Shown here: piece by piece, positions 47,997 to 57,169 of the stretch
How positions within the stretch are numbered: the stretch's first letter is position 1
How the letters are laid out: every line of letters starts with the position of its first letter
Origin: Lachnospiraceae bacterium C10
Lineage (GTDB): Bacteria > Bacillota > Clostridia > Lachnospirales > Lachnospiraceae
DNA length: 64,000 bases
Assembly (NCBI GenBank): GCA_900100095.1
Contig: FMTN01000009.1
Location: forward strand, 1-64,000
Reading direction: 5' to 3'
Notes under the pieces: model-generated
Seen by the model: the letters and a program-made list of their open reading frames with translations, nothing else
The model's database searches: none
Told to the model about the DNA's origin: nothing
Program-made: the position numbers and the translations under genes

Positions 47997-48707
47997 TTAT
48001 TGGACATCCTCGATTAAGGCGAGGATGTCCTTTTTCTTTTGATAAAAAAGCTGTGCTAAGGTCGGATCAAAATGTGTTCCTGCATCAGCTAAAATAATAG
48101 ACAGAGCCGCCTGAGGATCCATGGCCTTCTTATATACACGTGGAGAGACGAGGGCATCAAACACATCCACAATCGCCATGATTCTGGCGCTTAGAGGAAT
48201 ATCCTCTCCGCTGGCTCCGGTCGGGTATCCATGTCCGTTCCACATCTCATGGTGATAGGTAGCGATCTCCTCAGCCATATTCTGATAGGATTCCTTCTGA
48301 CTTCCCATGATCTCTCTGGCAAGCTTGCCACCGATTACCGCATGCTTTTTCATAATGACAAACTCTTCTTCCGTCAGCTTTCCCGGTTTGTTCAGAATCG
48401 CATCCGGAATCATGATCTTACCGACATCGTGAAGAACGGAACAGAGAACCATCTGGGCAATGGTCTCGTCGTTTAATTCATCTTTATGATAACCGGCATC
48501 CTTTGCCGCACTGGCAAGGATCCAGACGAAGCCGCTGGTGCGTTTCACATGCAGTCCCCGGCCATCGCCCCGTGTCTCAATCAACTCTGCCATGGAAGCA
48601 ATGATCTGCCTTTGCAATTCAATTTTGGAACGATCCAACTGAATCTTATCCACTGCCTCTACTGCAGACACTTCTCTGGATTTACGTGAAAAAAAATTGA
48701 ATTTCAT
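47997..48707 (-). CDS. HD-GYP-type phosphodiesterase
   Basis: 236 residues. An N-terminal leader (~1-50) then an HD-GYP domain: 'RGDGRGLHVKRTSGF', 'CSVLHDVGKIMIPDAIL' (HD), 'KKHAVIGGKLARE', 'ATYHHEMWNGHGYPTGASGEDIPLSARIMAIVDVFDAL' (HHE and xGYP). The metal ligands of a c-di-GMP phosphodiesterase appear present. It lies beside the GGDEF/EAL protein (19-bp gap), so both act on c-di-GMP. Confidence 0.92.
   Translation of the reverse strand: MKFNFFSRKSREVSAVEAVDKIQLDRSKIELQRQIIASMAELIETRGDGRGLHVKRTSGFVWILASAAKDAGYHKDELNDETIAQMVLCSVLHDVGKIMIPDAILNKPGKLTEEEFVIMKKHAVIGGKLAREIMGSQKESYQNMAEEIATYHHEMWNGHGYPTGASGEDIPLSARIMAIVDVFDALVSPRVYKKAMDPQAALSIILADAGTHFDPTLAQLFYQKKKDILALIEDVQ
48002..48030 (+). terminator. 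Terminator of lemA
   Basis: GGACATCCTCG pairs perfectly with CGAGGATGTCC, followed by TTTTTCTTTT. It overlaps the 3' end of the convergent HD-GYP gene. Confidence 0.9.
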
Positions 48708-48726
48708 TGGCTATAACCATCCCATT

Positions 48727-51411
48727 CTAACGCCTGCGTCTGTCGTGCAGCCTGTAATATTGCGCCTTCCTGTGATACATCATCTGCTCTGCCTCACTCT
48801 GTACCTTCTTCCTGGTGGTGGAATCCGAAGCCCAGCCCCATCCAAGGGAAATATTCACGGTAGATTCACTCAGGCTATGCACACGTTCCTGCATCAGGTG
48901 ATCAAATTCATCCTGTGAAAAGCCGGAGAAGGTGACAATAAATTCATCGCCTCCCACACGGTAAAGCTTTCCCTCATCATACAGCGATGCAAGTAAATCC
49001 GCTGCTTCTACGATGAGCTGATCTCCCTTTCCATGACCAAAATTGTCATTTGTTGCCTTTAATCCGTTCAAATCGGCAAATACCATACCAAGTGACTTCT
49101 CATCGCATTCCATTGCCCGGATATCTTCATCGAAGGCATTCCGGTTGCCGCATCCTGTCAGCTGGTCCTCTCTTGACAGCCTCGTAAGCTGATGAATCAG
49201 ATTCTGATTCCGGATCTCTGCCGCAATAAACAGAGCAATCGTCTGCAGAAGGTTTCTGGTATTAATCAATTCCACATCCCGGTAGTTGTTAATACCAAGA
49301 TATCCGATTACCCGGTCGTGATCATAGAGCAGCACCACCATTTCCTGCTTAATATGGTATTTGGTCATATGTTTTGCCCCGATTGGAGCCACTTCTGCAA
49401 GCTGCGGTGTGTTACGAACGATGACCACACCATCCTTATCCATATAATCCTTCCACCAGTCAAAGCAACTCACCGGGAACTGTCGATATGCCACATGCTC
49501 CCTCTTGATGCCAGGGGCACACCACTCTTTTTCAAGGGTTGCCGTTTTGCCATCGCTGGTCGCAAGATAGATACGCTCCGGATGAATCACTCTTCCCATC
49601 TCTGTCATAATCTTAGAAACGCCATCTAAGAAATTCTCCTCTTCATGGAGCATTCTGGCACAATTTAAGATAACATGGTTCGTCTTCTCATTGATGGTCT
49701 TCATCTCTTCAATGGTCTTACGCTTGCTCATATCCGGAGCCAAACGCTCGAACCGAAGATTCTTGAATTCCTCAATCGGTACCGGTTTGGAATACAGATA
49801 TCCCTGGAAATAGGTTGCCGGATAATGACGCAGGAAATCCTTTAATTCCTCTGTTTCGACGCCCTCAATGCAAATCGCCTTACCGGTGCTTGTCACCGTA
49901 TTGGTCAGACCATTGATGATATTTTGATCCACACGATTTCCTAAGATATCTTTTACAAACTGCCGATCAATCTTCACCTCATCAATTGGCATTTTACGAA
50001 GTAAATTAAGAGAAGAATATCCCGTTCCAAAATCATCTAAGGCAAAACGGATGCCCTGTGAGCGAAGGGTACATACCTTATCGGAAAGCATATTCTCATC
50101 CAGAATACGGCAGCGCTCTGTCAGCTCAAGGCACAGATTGCTCGGATTATATCCCGTCTCCTTTAGAATTGCCATTACTCCATCCGCGAAATTGCTACGC
50201 TCAATCTGAGCATAAGATAAATTCACATTCACGATAAAATACGGATCTCGATCTGCGAATGGCTTCGCATCGATACATGCCTGACGAAGAATCCACGCTC
50301 CCAGCTCCGGGAAAACCGTGTCCTTTTCAAGAATGGAGATAAAATCATTCGGGCTGACTTCTCCGTAGACATCATTCTTCCAGCGGATGAGAGCTTCCAT
50401 TCCGGCAAGTGTTCCATCCTTGACACGGATGATTGGCTGATAACACAGATAGAATCCGCGACATCCGTCGATGACGCACTCCCGGATCACATTGAGCTCT
50501 TCTAACCATCGCTTACTCTGCTGGGAAATCCGATTATGAAATTTCACCAGTTCTCCCTGATGGCGATCCTTAGAATCAGAATACGCATACAAAAGACAGG
50601 AATATACCGTATGTGAACTGATATTAAATTCATTGATTGGCATAATACCGCCGGCTAAAAAGAGATGAATGCGACAATCTCTTATCTCAAGTCCCTGTCT
50701 GGTTCCGTAGCGCAGCATATCATAGCGCTTCTCCAATTCTTCAACGGTTCTGGTATGCGACAGGATGGCAAACTTTACGCCTTCCATACGATAAACCGTG
50801 CAATCCTCGCCGAACTGCTGACGCAACATTTCAGCAAAGGTTAAGAGAACCTGGTTACCAAAAGAATATCCATAGACATCATTAATCTCTGCGAATCGGG
50901 AACTTCCAATCAGCATAACCGATCCCGACCTTAATTTCTTACGATCATCCTTAAGGTCATTAAAAAACGTGTATAGATTTGGAAGCCCTGTTACTGTATC
51001 GATTCTGGACTGGATTCCATAGTTCACAAGCGTACCGGCAAAATACAACACCCTCTGCTCTTCATCGCAAACCGCGCTTCCACTACACTCACAAGTCACA
51101 TAGCTACCATTCCGATCCTTAACCCGGAAACGTAAAATACTATGCTCCCTTTCCCTTCTGCAAAGAATCTCCATTTCATTTGAAACACTAGCACAGTCTT
51201 CGATATGAACCCGATTCAACCAATCCTGCTTCGCATGCGTTACCATTTCTCCCGGAAGTCCGAAGAAAGAAACTGCCGCTTTCGACCAGCGGATGATATC
51301 ATTTTTAACGTCGTAGATAAAATAATACCGTCCGTCATTTGTTTCTGAAAATGCTGCAAGAAGTCCACTAAAAATTAAGGAACTTTCAGAAACCCCCAGC
51401 TGATTCAACAT
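48727..51411 (-). CDS. Multidomain c-di-GMP protein: PAS-GGDEF*-EAL-GAF-GGDEF
   Basis: 894 residues from the ATG at 51411 (GAGGATAAGGG upstream; an upstream TTG at 51435 is less likely). PAS (~15-120), first GGDEF-like domain with a degenerate motif ('YRMEGVKFAIL', ~135-290), EAL (~310-550: 'GTLAGMEALIRWKN', 'LDDFGTGYSSLNLLRKMPIDEVKID'), GAF-like (~580-730), C-terminal GGDEF with intact 'RVGGDEFIVTFSGF' (~740-890). EAL shows EALIRW, close to the functional motif, and the second GGDEF looks catalytic. Probably bifunctional or regulated; no membrane segment. Cotranscribed with the HD-GYP gene. Confidence 0.93.
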   Translation of the reverse strand: MLNQLGVSESSLIFSGLLAAFSETNDGRYYFIYDVKNDIIRWSKAAVSFFGLPGEMVTHAKQDWLNRVHIEDCASVSNEMEILCRREREHSILRFRVKDRNGSYVTCECSGSAVCDEEQRVLYFAGTLVNYGIQSRIDTVTGLPNLYTFFNDLKDDRKKLRSGSVMLIGSSRFAEINDVYGYSFGNQVLLTFAEMLRQQFGEDCTVYRMEGVKFAILSHTRTVEELEKRYDMLRYGTRQGLEIRDCRIHLFLAGGIMPINEFNISSHTVYSCLLYAYSDSKDRHQGELVKFHNRISQQSKRWLEELNVIRECVIDGCRGFYLCYQPIIRVKDGTLAGMEALIRWKNDVYGEVSPNDFISILEKDTVFPELGAWILRQACIDAKPFADRDPYFIVNVNLSYAQIERSNFADGVMAILKETGYNPSNLCLELTERCRILDENMLSDKVCTLRSQGIRFALDDFGTGYSSLNLLRKMPIDEVKIDRQFVKDILGNRVDQNIINGLTNTVTSTGKAICIEGVETEELKDFLRHYPATYFQGYLYSKPVPIEEFKNLRFERLAPDMSKRKTIEEMKTINEKTNHVILNCARMLHEEENFLDGVSKIMTEMGRVIHPERIYLATSDGKTATLEKEWCAPGIKREHVAYRQFPVSCFDWWKDYMDKDGVVIVRNTPQLAEVAPIGAKHMTKYHIKQEMVVLLYDHDRVIGYLGINNYRDVELINTRNLLQTIALFIAAEIRNQNLIHQLTRLSREDQLTGCGNRNAFDEDIRAMECDEKSLGMVFADLNGLKATNDNFGHGKGDQLIVEAADLLASLYDEGKLYRVGGDEFIVTFSGFSQDEFDHLMQERVHSLSESTVNISLGWGWASDSTTRKKVQSEAEQMMYHRKAQYYRLHDRRRR

Positions 51412-51497
51412 ACCCTTATCCTCACATATACTCAATGATAGTAACTTTATGCCTAATTATAACCCATCTATATAAGGCAAACTAGCAAAAATTCTTG

Positions 51498-53357
51498 CTA
51501 TTGGGTATCAATTTTTAGCTTTAAATCCTCAAGATACTCCCATCGTTCCATTTTCCCCTCTAACCGTTCCTCTGCTTCTTCCTTTTCCTTCTGCAAAGAG
51601 GCAAGTGCACCGTAATCTGACGCCTTTTCTACCATCTTCTGCTCAAGCTCTTCCAGCTTCTCCTCCAGGGCTGCGATTTCCTGCTCAATCACCTCATAGT
51701 CCTTTTGCTCCTGATAGGTGAACTTTAACTTCTTCTGATGGGTCCAGGTCTCCTTTGAATCCTTTGGGGATGACGAACCCTTTCCCGAGAAGCCTCCCGT
51801 CAGATCCCCCGACACCGAAAGGCCTTCCTTCTGTGCCTTGCGGGCATAGTCTGTATAGCCGCCCTCATATCCTTTTAACGTGCCATCCGAAGAAAAGGCA
51901 AAGATTCTGCCAACGATACGATCCAGGAAATATCTGTCATGGGATACCACGATGACGATGCCACGAAAACGATCCAGAAAATCTTCCAGTACCGCCAGAG
52001 TCTCCGTATCCAGATCGTTGGTCGGCTCATCTAAAATCAGCACATTCGGGGCTTCCATCAGGACGCGAAGAAGATTGAGTCTCCTCTTCTCTCCACCGGA
52101 TAAGACCTCAATTTTTGCGTACTGTTCCTCCGGCGGAAATAAAAATTCCTCAAGCATCGCCGAAGCGGAGATCAGTCCATCATCGGTTCTCACATACTCC
52201 GCCGTATTTTTTATATAATCGATTACACGAAGATTTGGATCCATGTAGGACAGACCGTCTTCTTTCCGGTTGGAAATCTCCTGTGCATAATATCCGATTT
52301 TGATGGTAGAACCTATGGTTACCTCTCCCTGATCCGGCGCAAGCTGACCGGTCAGAATGTTCATAAGCGTCGTCTTGCCGGCTCCGTTGGTTCCTATGAT
52401 TCCGATTCTGTCTTCCTTCTGAAAATGATAGGAAAAGTCACGGATCACCACACGGTCTCCATAGGACTTTGTAATATTGGAAAGCTCAATGGTGGAATTT
52501 CCCATACGTGTCGCAATGGATCCCATCGCCAGCTGTCTTGCGCTTACCGGTGCCTCCTGGTCACGCAACGCCTCATAGCGCTGGATATGGGCCTTCTGCT
52601 TCGTGGATCTTGCCCTTGCTCCCCGCTGCATCCAGGCGATTTCTTTTCGAAGGATTGACTGTCTCTTTCGCTCCGCAGCCTTTTCATATTCCATTCGCTG
52701 TTCTTTCAGCTGAAGATAACCAAAATAGTTGGTCTCATAGCTGTAAAGCGCTCCACGGCTTACTTCCACGATGCGGTTCGTGACTGCATCCAAAAAGTAC
52801 CGGTCGTGGGTGATCATAATCATGGAACCGGTAAAATTACGAAGATAATCCTCCAACCACTCCACCATCGGAATATCAAGATGGTTGGTTGGCTCATCTA
52901 AAATCAGCACATCGCAGGGCGCCAGCAGAACGGACACAAGAGCCGCCCTTTTTCTCTGTCCTCCCGACATCTGTCCCATTTTCTGCTGCAGGTCAAAGAT
53001 ACCGAAACGACCAAGCAAAGCCCTTGCCGAAGCCTCCACATCCCCCGGAGAGGAAGCAGCCGCTGTATTCTGATGATCCAGTGCCTTTTGCCGGACAGCA
53101 CTTAAGACATCCATCTCAGGGTCAAATACCGGTGTCTGAGGCAGATAGCTGATTACAAGCTGCTTCTTTTTGATGATTTCTCCCTCATCCGCCTCTTCCT
53201 CTCCTGCCAGGATCCGGAGGAGGGTGGACTTACCGGTTCCGTTTATACCGACAATTCCGACCTTTTCCCCTTCCTGCAAGGAAAAAGATGCCTCCTTAAG
53301 AAGCATCCTTCCTGTATAACTTTTACTGATTTTCTCTGCGTTAATAATACTACCCAA
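51498..53357 (-). CDS. ABC-F ATPase with C-terminal coiled coil
   Basis: 619 residues. Two ABC domains: Walker A 'GINGTGKSTLLRIL' and 'GTNGAGKTTLMNIL'; signatures 'MSGGQRKRAALVSVLL' and 'LSGGEKRRLNLLRVLM'; 'LILDEPTNHLD' and 'LILDEPTNDLD'. The C-terminal ~95 residues are a coiled coil ('EEKLEELEQKMVEKASDYGALASLQKEKEE'), as in Uup/YdiF. A ribosome-associated or structured-DNA ATPase. Starts 14 bp after the exonuclease gene in the same operon. Confidence 0.93.
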   Translation of the reverse strand: MGSIINAEKISKSYTGRMLLKEASFSLQEGEKVGIVGINGTGKSTLLRILAGEEEADEGEIIKKKQLVISYLPQTPVFDPEMDVLSAVRQKALDHQNTAAASSPGDVEASARALLGRFGIFDLQQKMGQMSGGQRKRAALVSVLLAPCDVLILDEPTNHLDIPMVEWLEDYLRNFTGSMIMITHDRYFLDAVTNRIVEVSRGALYSYETNYFGYLQLKEQRMEYEKAAERKRQSILRKEIAWMQRGARARSTKQKAHIQRYEALRDQEAPVSARQLAMGSIATRMGNSTIELSNITKSYGDRVVIRDFSYHFQKEDRIGIIGTNGAGKTTLMNILTGQLAPDQGEVTIGSTIKIGYYAQEISNRKEDGLSYMDPNLRVIDYIKNTAEYVRTDDGLISASAMLEEFLFPPEEQYAKIEVLSGGEKRRLNLLRVLMEAPNVLILDEPTNDLDTETLAVLEDFLDRFRGIVIVVSHDRYFLDRIVGRIFAFSSDGTLKGYEGGYTDYARKAQKEGLSVSGDLTGGFSGKGSSSPKDSKETWTHQKKLKFTYQEQKDYEVIEQEIAALEEKLEELEQKMVEKASDYGALASLQKEKEEAEERLEGKMERWEYLEDLKLKIDTQ

Positions 53358-53371
53358 ACTGTAACTCCTGA

Positions 53372-54391
53372 TTATAATAATGACTTGAATCCATATTTTA
53401 ACAGCTGCTCTGCCCTCTTCTTCTCATCGATAAGGGTAAGGCTCATCTCTTCGAAGGTATGTGTGAGCGGTACATCTCTTCTTATGGTCGCAAGCTTCTT
53501 GCTAAGCAGTCCCTCTTCCCTGTGCTCCATCATGGCCTTTAACGGGCTTCTCTTGATGTTCAGCTCCTCTTTCCAGAACGCGCTCAGCTGCTTTCTGTCC
53601 TTGTCTGTCTCATAGGAATCGATGGTCGCATAGATCTCCTCTAAGGTCTTATATTCTTCCAAAAGAGGAGCTGCCGCCGATGACACACCCTTGATCCCCG
53701 GAATATTATCGGAGGTATCTCCCACGATTCCCTTCAAATCCGGAATCTGCTGCGGCCATACATCATACTCACTGTGACAGATTGCCGGTGTCACTTCCAC
53801 AGCCTTATCCGGAAGTGACATCTTCTCCTTTTGATATCCGTACAGACTTCCGTAGCGATTCATAATCTCATCGGCTGTCTCCTGCTTCGTCTGAATCAGC
53901 CAGAGTCTTGTGTAATCACTCACCAGCTGAAGATAATCGTGATCTTTTGTGATGATATACGTCGGCTGCTGCTTCTCATATAAGGCAGCTGCAGAACCGG
54001 CAAGGTCATCCGCCTCGTAGGTATCACTCATCTCCACCGCATATCCCATCTCCATGAGCATATTCTCCATATCCACAAACTGTTGCTTCAACGGAGCCGG
54101 TGTCTCGGAACGATTGCCCTTATAATCCGCATACATCTCCCGACGGAAGGTATCTCTTGTTGTATCAAAACAGATCAGCATGTGCGTCGGCTTCTGCTCT
54201 TTTTGAATCTTTTGCAGTGTCCGCATCATGGTGTACATGGCATTAGTGTAATGCCCCTCATGTTGCATAATCTTCGGATAGAACTTCTCCTTTTCCTCCT
54301 GCGTCTTCGCAAACAGGATCTGCTTCGGCAGCATTCCGTAATAAGAAGTCACCAGCATAGAGCTTCCATCTACAATTATAAATTTATTCAT
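53372..54391 (-). CDS. Stand-alone 5'-3' exonuclease (PolA N-terminal type)
   Basis: 339 residues. The FEN-like fold: 'FIIVDGSSMLVTSYYG', 'HMLICFDTTRDTFRREMYADYKGNR', 'SDTYEADDLAGSAAALYE', 'TYIITKDHDYLQLVSD', 'LKGIVGDTSDNIPGIKGVSSA' (H3TH). Metal Asp residues look complete. No polymerase domain, so it is like ExoIX/Xni rather than PolA. It probably trims flaps in repair or replication. Its start overlaps the rhomboid stop (ATGA) and it is followed by an ABC-F gene. Confidence 0.93.
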   Translation of the reverse strand: MNKFIIVDGSSMLVTSYYGMLPKQILFAKTQEEKEKFYPKIMQHEGHYTNAMYTMMRTLQKIQKEQKPTHMLICFDTTRDTFRREMYADYKGNRSETPAPLKQQFVDMENMLMEMGYAVEMSDTYEADDLAGSAAALYEKQQPTYIITKDHDYLQLVSDYTRLWLIQTKQETADEIMNRYGSLYGYQKEKMSLPDKAVEVTPAICHSEYDVWPQQIPDLKGIVGDTSDNIPGIKGVSSAAAPLLEEYKTLEEIYATIDSYETDKDRKQLSAFWKEELNIKRSPLKAMMEHREEGLLSKKLATIRRDVPLTHTFEEMSLTLIDEKKRAEQLLKYGFKSLL

Positions 54392-55011
54392 TCGGATCTC
54401 TCCTCTTCTACGTATTCATACCTTCCCTTCGGAAGAGTAAATTTCAATAGATATGCAACCAAAAGTCCAACGACAAAGCCGCCGATATGTGCATACAGAT
54501 CTATATTCTCGGAATAAAAGCCCGGCGCAAGCGCCAGCACGACACCCAACAGCACCCTTGGCAAAGGAAATGCCTTCCGTAGCTGCGTATCGAATGCAAA
54601 GATAAAAAAGACCGCCATCACTCCAAAGATGGCACCGGAAGCTCCGGCACTGATCTTCACCTCATTTGTTACCGTATCCATATACAAGGATAAAACGTTC
54701 CCGCCGATTCCGCTGATCAGATACAGCAGAAGAAATCGAACCCGGCCAAAGTAGGCCTCTGCAATCTGTCCCATAAAAAACAAAGACAGCATATTCCCCG
54801 ACAGATGTTCCCAGCCGAAATGCACAAACATCGAAGTGAAGATACGCCAGTACTCCCCCTTCACCACCAACGGAAGATATTGCGCCCCGAAGCGAAGGGA
54901 CACCTCATTGTTTACATTCCCGCCCTCTACGGTCCAAAGGCCGAATATAATAAAGTTAATTATAATAAGACATACCGTAATCCAGGGTATGTTCTGACGT
55001 TTCTGTGTCAT
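54388..55011 (-). CDS. Rhomboid-family intramembrane serine protease
   Basis: 207 residues from the ATG at 55011 (SD GGAGATCAT); an earlier ATG at 55095 overlaps the terminator hairpin. Six membrane segments; 'EYWRIFTSMFVHFGWEHLSGNMLSLFFMG', catalytic Ser in 'ISAGASGAIFGVMA', catalytic His in 'YAHIGGFVVGLL'. It cleaves membrane protein substrates. First gene of the rhomboid-exonuclease-ABC-F operon. Confidence 0.93.
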   Translation of the reverse strand: MTQKRQNIPWITVCLIIINFIIFGLWTVEGGNVNNEVSLRFGAQYLPLVVKGEYWRIFTSMFVHFGWEHLSGNMLSLFFMGQIAEAYFGRVRFLLLYLISGIGGNVLSLYMDTVTNEVKISAGASGAIFGVMAVFFIFAFDTQLRKAFPLPRVLLGVVLALAPGFYSENIDLYAHIGGFVVGLLVAYLLKFTLPKGRYEYVEEERSE

Positions 55012-55082
55012 ATGATCTCCTATCCATACACCCCAACCATTATATAAGAATCCCGGAAAAAAGGAAATAATTCCTGATATGC

Positions 55083-55160
55083 AAAAAGCAGCCACAAAGT
55101 GACTGCTTTTTAGGGGAGTATAAATGTTTCATCGAAATTATTAAGGGGAGTATTTCGACG
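55083..55160 (-). ncRNA. Candidate C-rich small RNA (or leader) with two ACTCCCC motifs
   Basis: From a start near 55160, the minus strand forms a hairpin TCGAAAT/ATTTCGA whose loop carries ACTCCCCTTA. A single-stranded linker with a second ACTCCCCT follows. A terminator (AAAAAGCAG/CTGCTTTTT, 55083-55111) then ends in a T-tract. A promoter lies at 55167-55194. C-rich loops complementary to Shine-Dalgarno sequences are typical of trans-acting sRNAs. It could instead be an attenuated leader of the rhomboid operon. Confidence 0.55.
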
Positions 55161-55166
55161 GAACTT

Positions 55167-55194
55167 AGTATACCATAAATAGTTTTCTTGTAAA
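55167..55194 (-). promoter_or_regulatory. Promoter of the candidate small RNA
   Basis: Minus-strand -35 TTTACA (55189-55194), 16-bp spacer, -10 TATACT (55167-55172). Close to consensus and directly upstream of the hairpin element. Confidence 0.75.
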
Positions 55195-55338
55195 GAGAAA
55201 ATTTTTATTTTTTAACCACAAAATCAAATTTCTGTACGAAATTCTTCCTTTTCGCTAGTTTCGCGTCTTTTTTTTGTTCAAAATCATCATAAACTTATGC
55301 TTATAATACACTTTTATCTGACAAAACACAAGACAATT

Positions 55339-56145
55339 TTACACTTTCCATAGTGAAAGTTGAGGAACCTCCTCATCGCTTTTTGGAATATGATCTACCA
55401 CCTCATATCCCCGGCTTTCCAAAAATTCCTTTATCTCAAGCTGAAGGGAAAGTCCCTGGATGGATCCTGACAGAGCAATCTGCTTCTTAGGCTGTGCTTC
55501 TGCTCTTCTCTCCTCTTTTACACTTGCCCTGTTCCCGTCGGATGCAGGATCTGCTACCACATCTGTCGCCCCCACTGTCACATTGATTCCGTAACCCTTT
55601 TCATTGAGGTTTGTGACGATCTGAGCCCTCGGATCCACCACTTTGCCCTTATGAATCAGATTCACCTTGTGGGTGGCTCCGGTTTTTGCCTCCGGCGTTC
55701 CCACATTTTCTGCGATCTCATCGCATATGCGATTGTACGGAAAAAGATATAAGGAACCGGACATTCTGGTGTCGTGTCCCTTTTCCTTGACCGGGATGAC
55801 GTTCAGCCTGCACTCAAGCTCATACATCGGCTGTATGATATCCAAATTCTCCGGGCGCTTTCCATCAGACTTCTTCCAGCCTCTTTTTGCCCAGGAGGCG
55901 TGCCAGCTTTTGATTCCCTGCACAACCTGATTGCTGTCTGCACACACTTTAACGGTTGCTCCCTCCGGAATAAGGCTAAGTGCCTCAAGCACTGCCATAA
56001 GTTCCATTCGGTTGTTGGTCGTATCCGGATCACAGCCATAGGCTTCTTCTATTATGTTATGCTGATCATCCAATATCACATAGCAGTAACTTCCCGGTCC
56101 CGGGTTATGGGAACAGGATCCGTCTGTATGAATTTCATAGGTCAT
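55339..56145 (-). CDS. RNase HI-like protein with C-terminal extension
   Basis: 268 residues. N-terminal RNase HI domain (~1-140): 'YEIHTDGSCSHNPGPGSY' (first Asp), 'NNRMELMAVLEAL' (Glu), 'KVCADSNQVVQGIKSW' (Asp), 'YNRICDEIAE' (final Asp). The C-terminal ~120 residues are not a known RNase H part: basic and Ala/Lys-rich ('ASVKEERRAEAQPKKQIALSG') and ending 'QLEIKEFLESRGYEVVDHIPK'. It degrades RNA in RNA-DNA hybrids. The family position of the tail is unclear. Confidence 0.88.
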   Translation of the reverse strand: MTYEIHTDGSCSHNPGPGSYCYVILDDQHNIIEEAYGCDPDTTNNRMELMAVLEALSLIPEGATVKVCADSNQVVQGIKSWHASWAKRGWKKSDGKRPENLDIIQPMYELECRLNVIPVKEKGHDTRMSGSLYLFPYNRICDEIAENVGTPEAKTGATHKVNLIHKGKVVDPRAQIVTNLNEKGYGINVTVGATDVVADPASDGNRASVKEERRAEAQPKKQIALSGSIQGLSLQLEIKEFLESRGYEVVDHIPKSDEEVPQLSLWKV

Positions 56146-56280
56146 TTCATGCCCTCCGTTTTCTAATCAAATACCATATCCTCTCTAGTATATCATTTCT
56201 TGCCACCTATAAGAAACTGTGTTATTCTCTGACTAAAAAAGGGAACAATGCATTCATATGTCATTGTAAGGTTACTATTC

Positions 56281-57168
56281 ATGGATAAAAAGACAAAACG
56301 TATTATCATCTTCGTCCTGCTGGCTGTCGCACTTGTCATAGGATTTCGTCAACTTAACCTGCAATCTGTCTCTGATTATAAGAAGGAACAGACAAAGGTG
56401 GCAAAGGACCTTCAGCTTACACCGGTCCAAACTTCTAGTGCAACGGAAGAGCACAGCGAAAAAGCAGCTCCTTCCTCTAAGGATCCGGACCAGAAGACCT
56501 CCGGCAAGGATCAAAAGAAAACCGCTAAGGAATCTTCTAAGAAAGAGTCCAAGAAAGATTCCAAGGAACACTCTAATAAGAATTCATCAAAACATACTAA
56601 TAATTATACTAACAAAAAATCCAACAAAGATAACAAGGGCTATACCAACAAAAACGCAAAGAAACAGACAAGGGTAGACCAAAAGAAGGATTCCTCCAAA
56701 GGAAAACACCGTAAAAACACCTCACAAAAGAACACATCCTCCAAACAGGAGAAGGAAGATGAAAAAGAGGATGAGAAAAAGCTGATTCAGTGCACCATCT
56801 CCATCATCTGCCCGGTTCTCGCCGATGATCCTTCGGCGATGCAGGAAGCCTACCGGAACTATATTCCGGGGGACGGTGTTCTGCTGGAAACTTCAACCGT
56901 AACCATTAAGGAAGGTTCTTCTGTATTTGACCTGTTAAAAGCTGTCTGTCAGGCAAAGGACATCCGACTGGACGCGGAATATTCCTCTCTGTATAGTGGC
57001 AGCTATGTCCGCGGAATCGGACATCTCTATGAGCGGCGTGCCGGTGATATGAGCGGATGGCTCTATAAAGTCAACGGTGTCATTCCTCAAAAGGGAGCAT
57101 CCAGCTATAAACTAAAAGACAATGACAACGTTGTGTGGGGATACACCATCAACGGAAGAGGAATGTAA
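56281..57168 (+). CDS. Membrane-anchored DUF4430 protein, candidate corrinoid-binding subunit
   Basis: 295 residues from the ATG at 56281. N-terminal hydrophobic anchor ('IIIFVLLAVALVIGFRQL'), then a long Lys/Ser/Asn/Thr-rich linker (~60-180) suited to spanning the wall, and a C-terminal DUF4430 domain (~215-295: 'GSSVFDLLKAVCQAKDI', 'GIGHLYERRAGDMSGWLYKVNGVIPQKGASSYKLKDNDNVVWGYT'). DUF4430 is the beta domain of transcobalamin and intrinsic factor. First gene of an ECF operon (the T gene begins 1 bp later), so it probably captures the ECF substrate. Substrate identity is inferred. Confidence 0.88.
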   Translation: MDKKTKRIIIFVLLAVALVIGFRQLNLQSVSDYKKEQTKVAKDLQLTPVQTSSATEEHSEKAAPSSKDPDQKTSGKDQKKTAKESSKKESKKDSKEHSNKNSSKHTNNYTNKKSNKDNKGYTNKNAKKQTRVDQKKDSSKGKHRKNTSQKNTSSKQEKEDEKEDEKKLIQCTISIICPVLADDPSAMQEAYRNYIPGDGVLLETSTVTIKEGSSVFDLLKAVCQAKDIRLDAEYSSLYSGSYVRGIGHLYERRAGDMSGWLYKVNGVIPQKGASSYKLKDNDNVVWGYTINGRGM

Positions 57169-57169
57169 T

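Noticed and set aside
56146-56280. Cobalamin riboswitch in front of the DUF4430/ECF operon
   Set aside because: The intergenic space is about 135 bp, too short for a B12 riboswitch, and no B12-box-like sequence was recognised. This weakens, but does not exclude, the corrinoid assignment.
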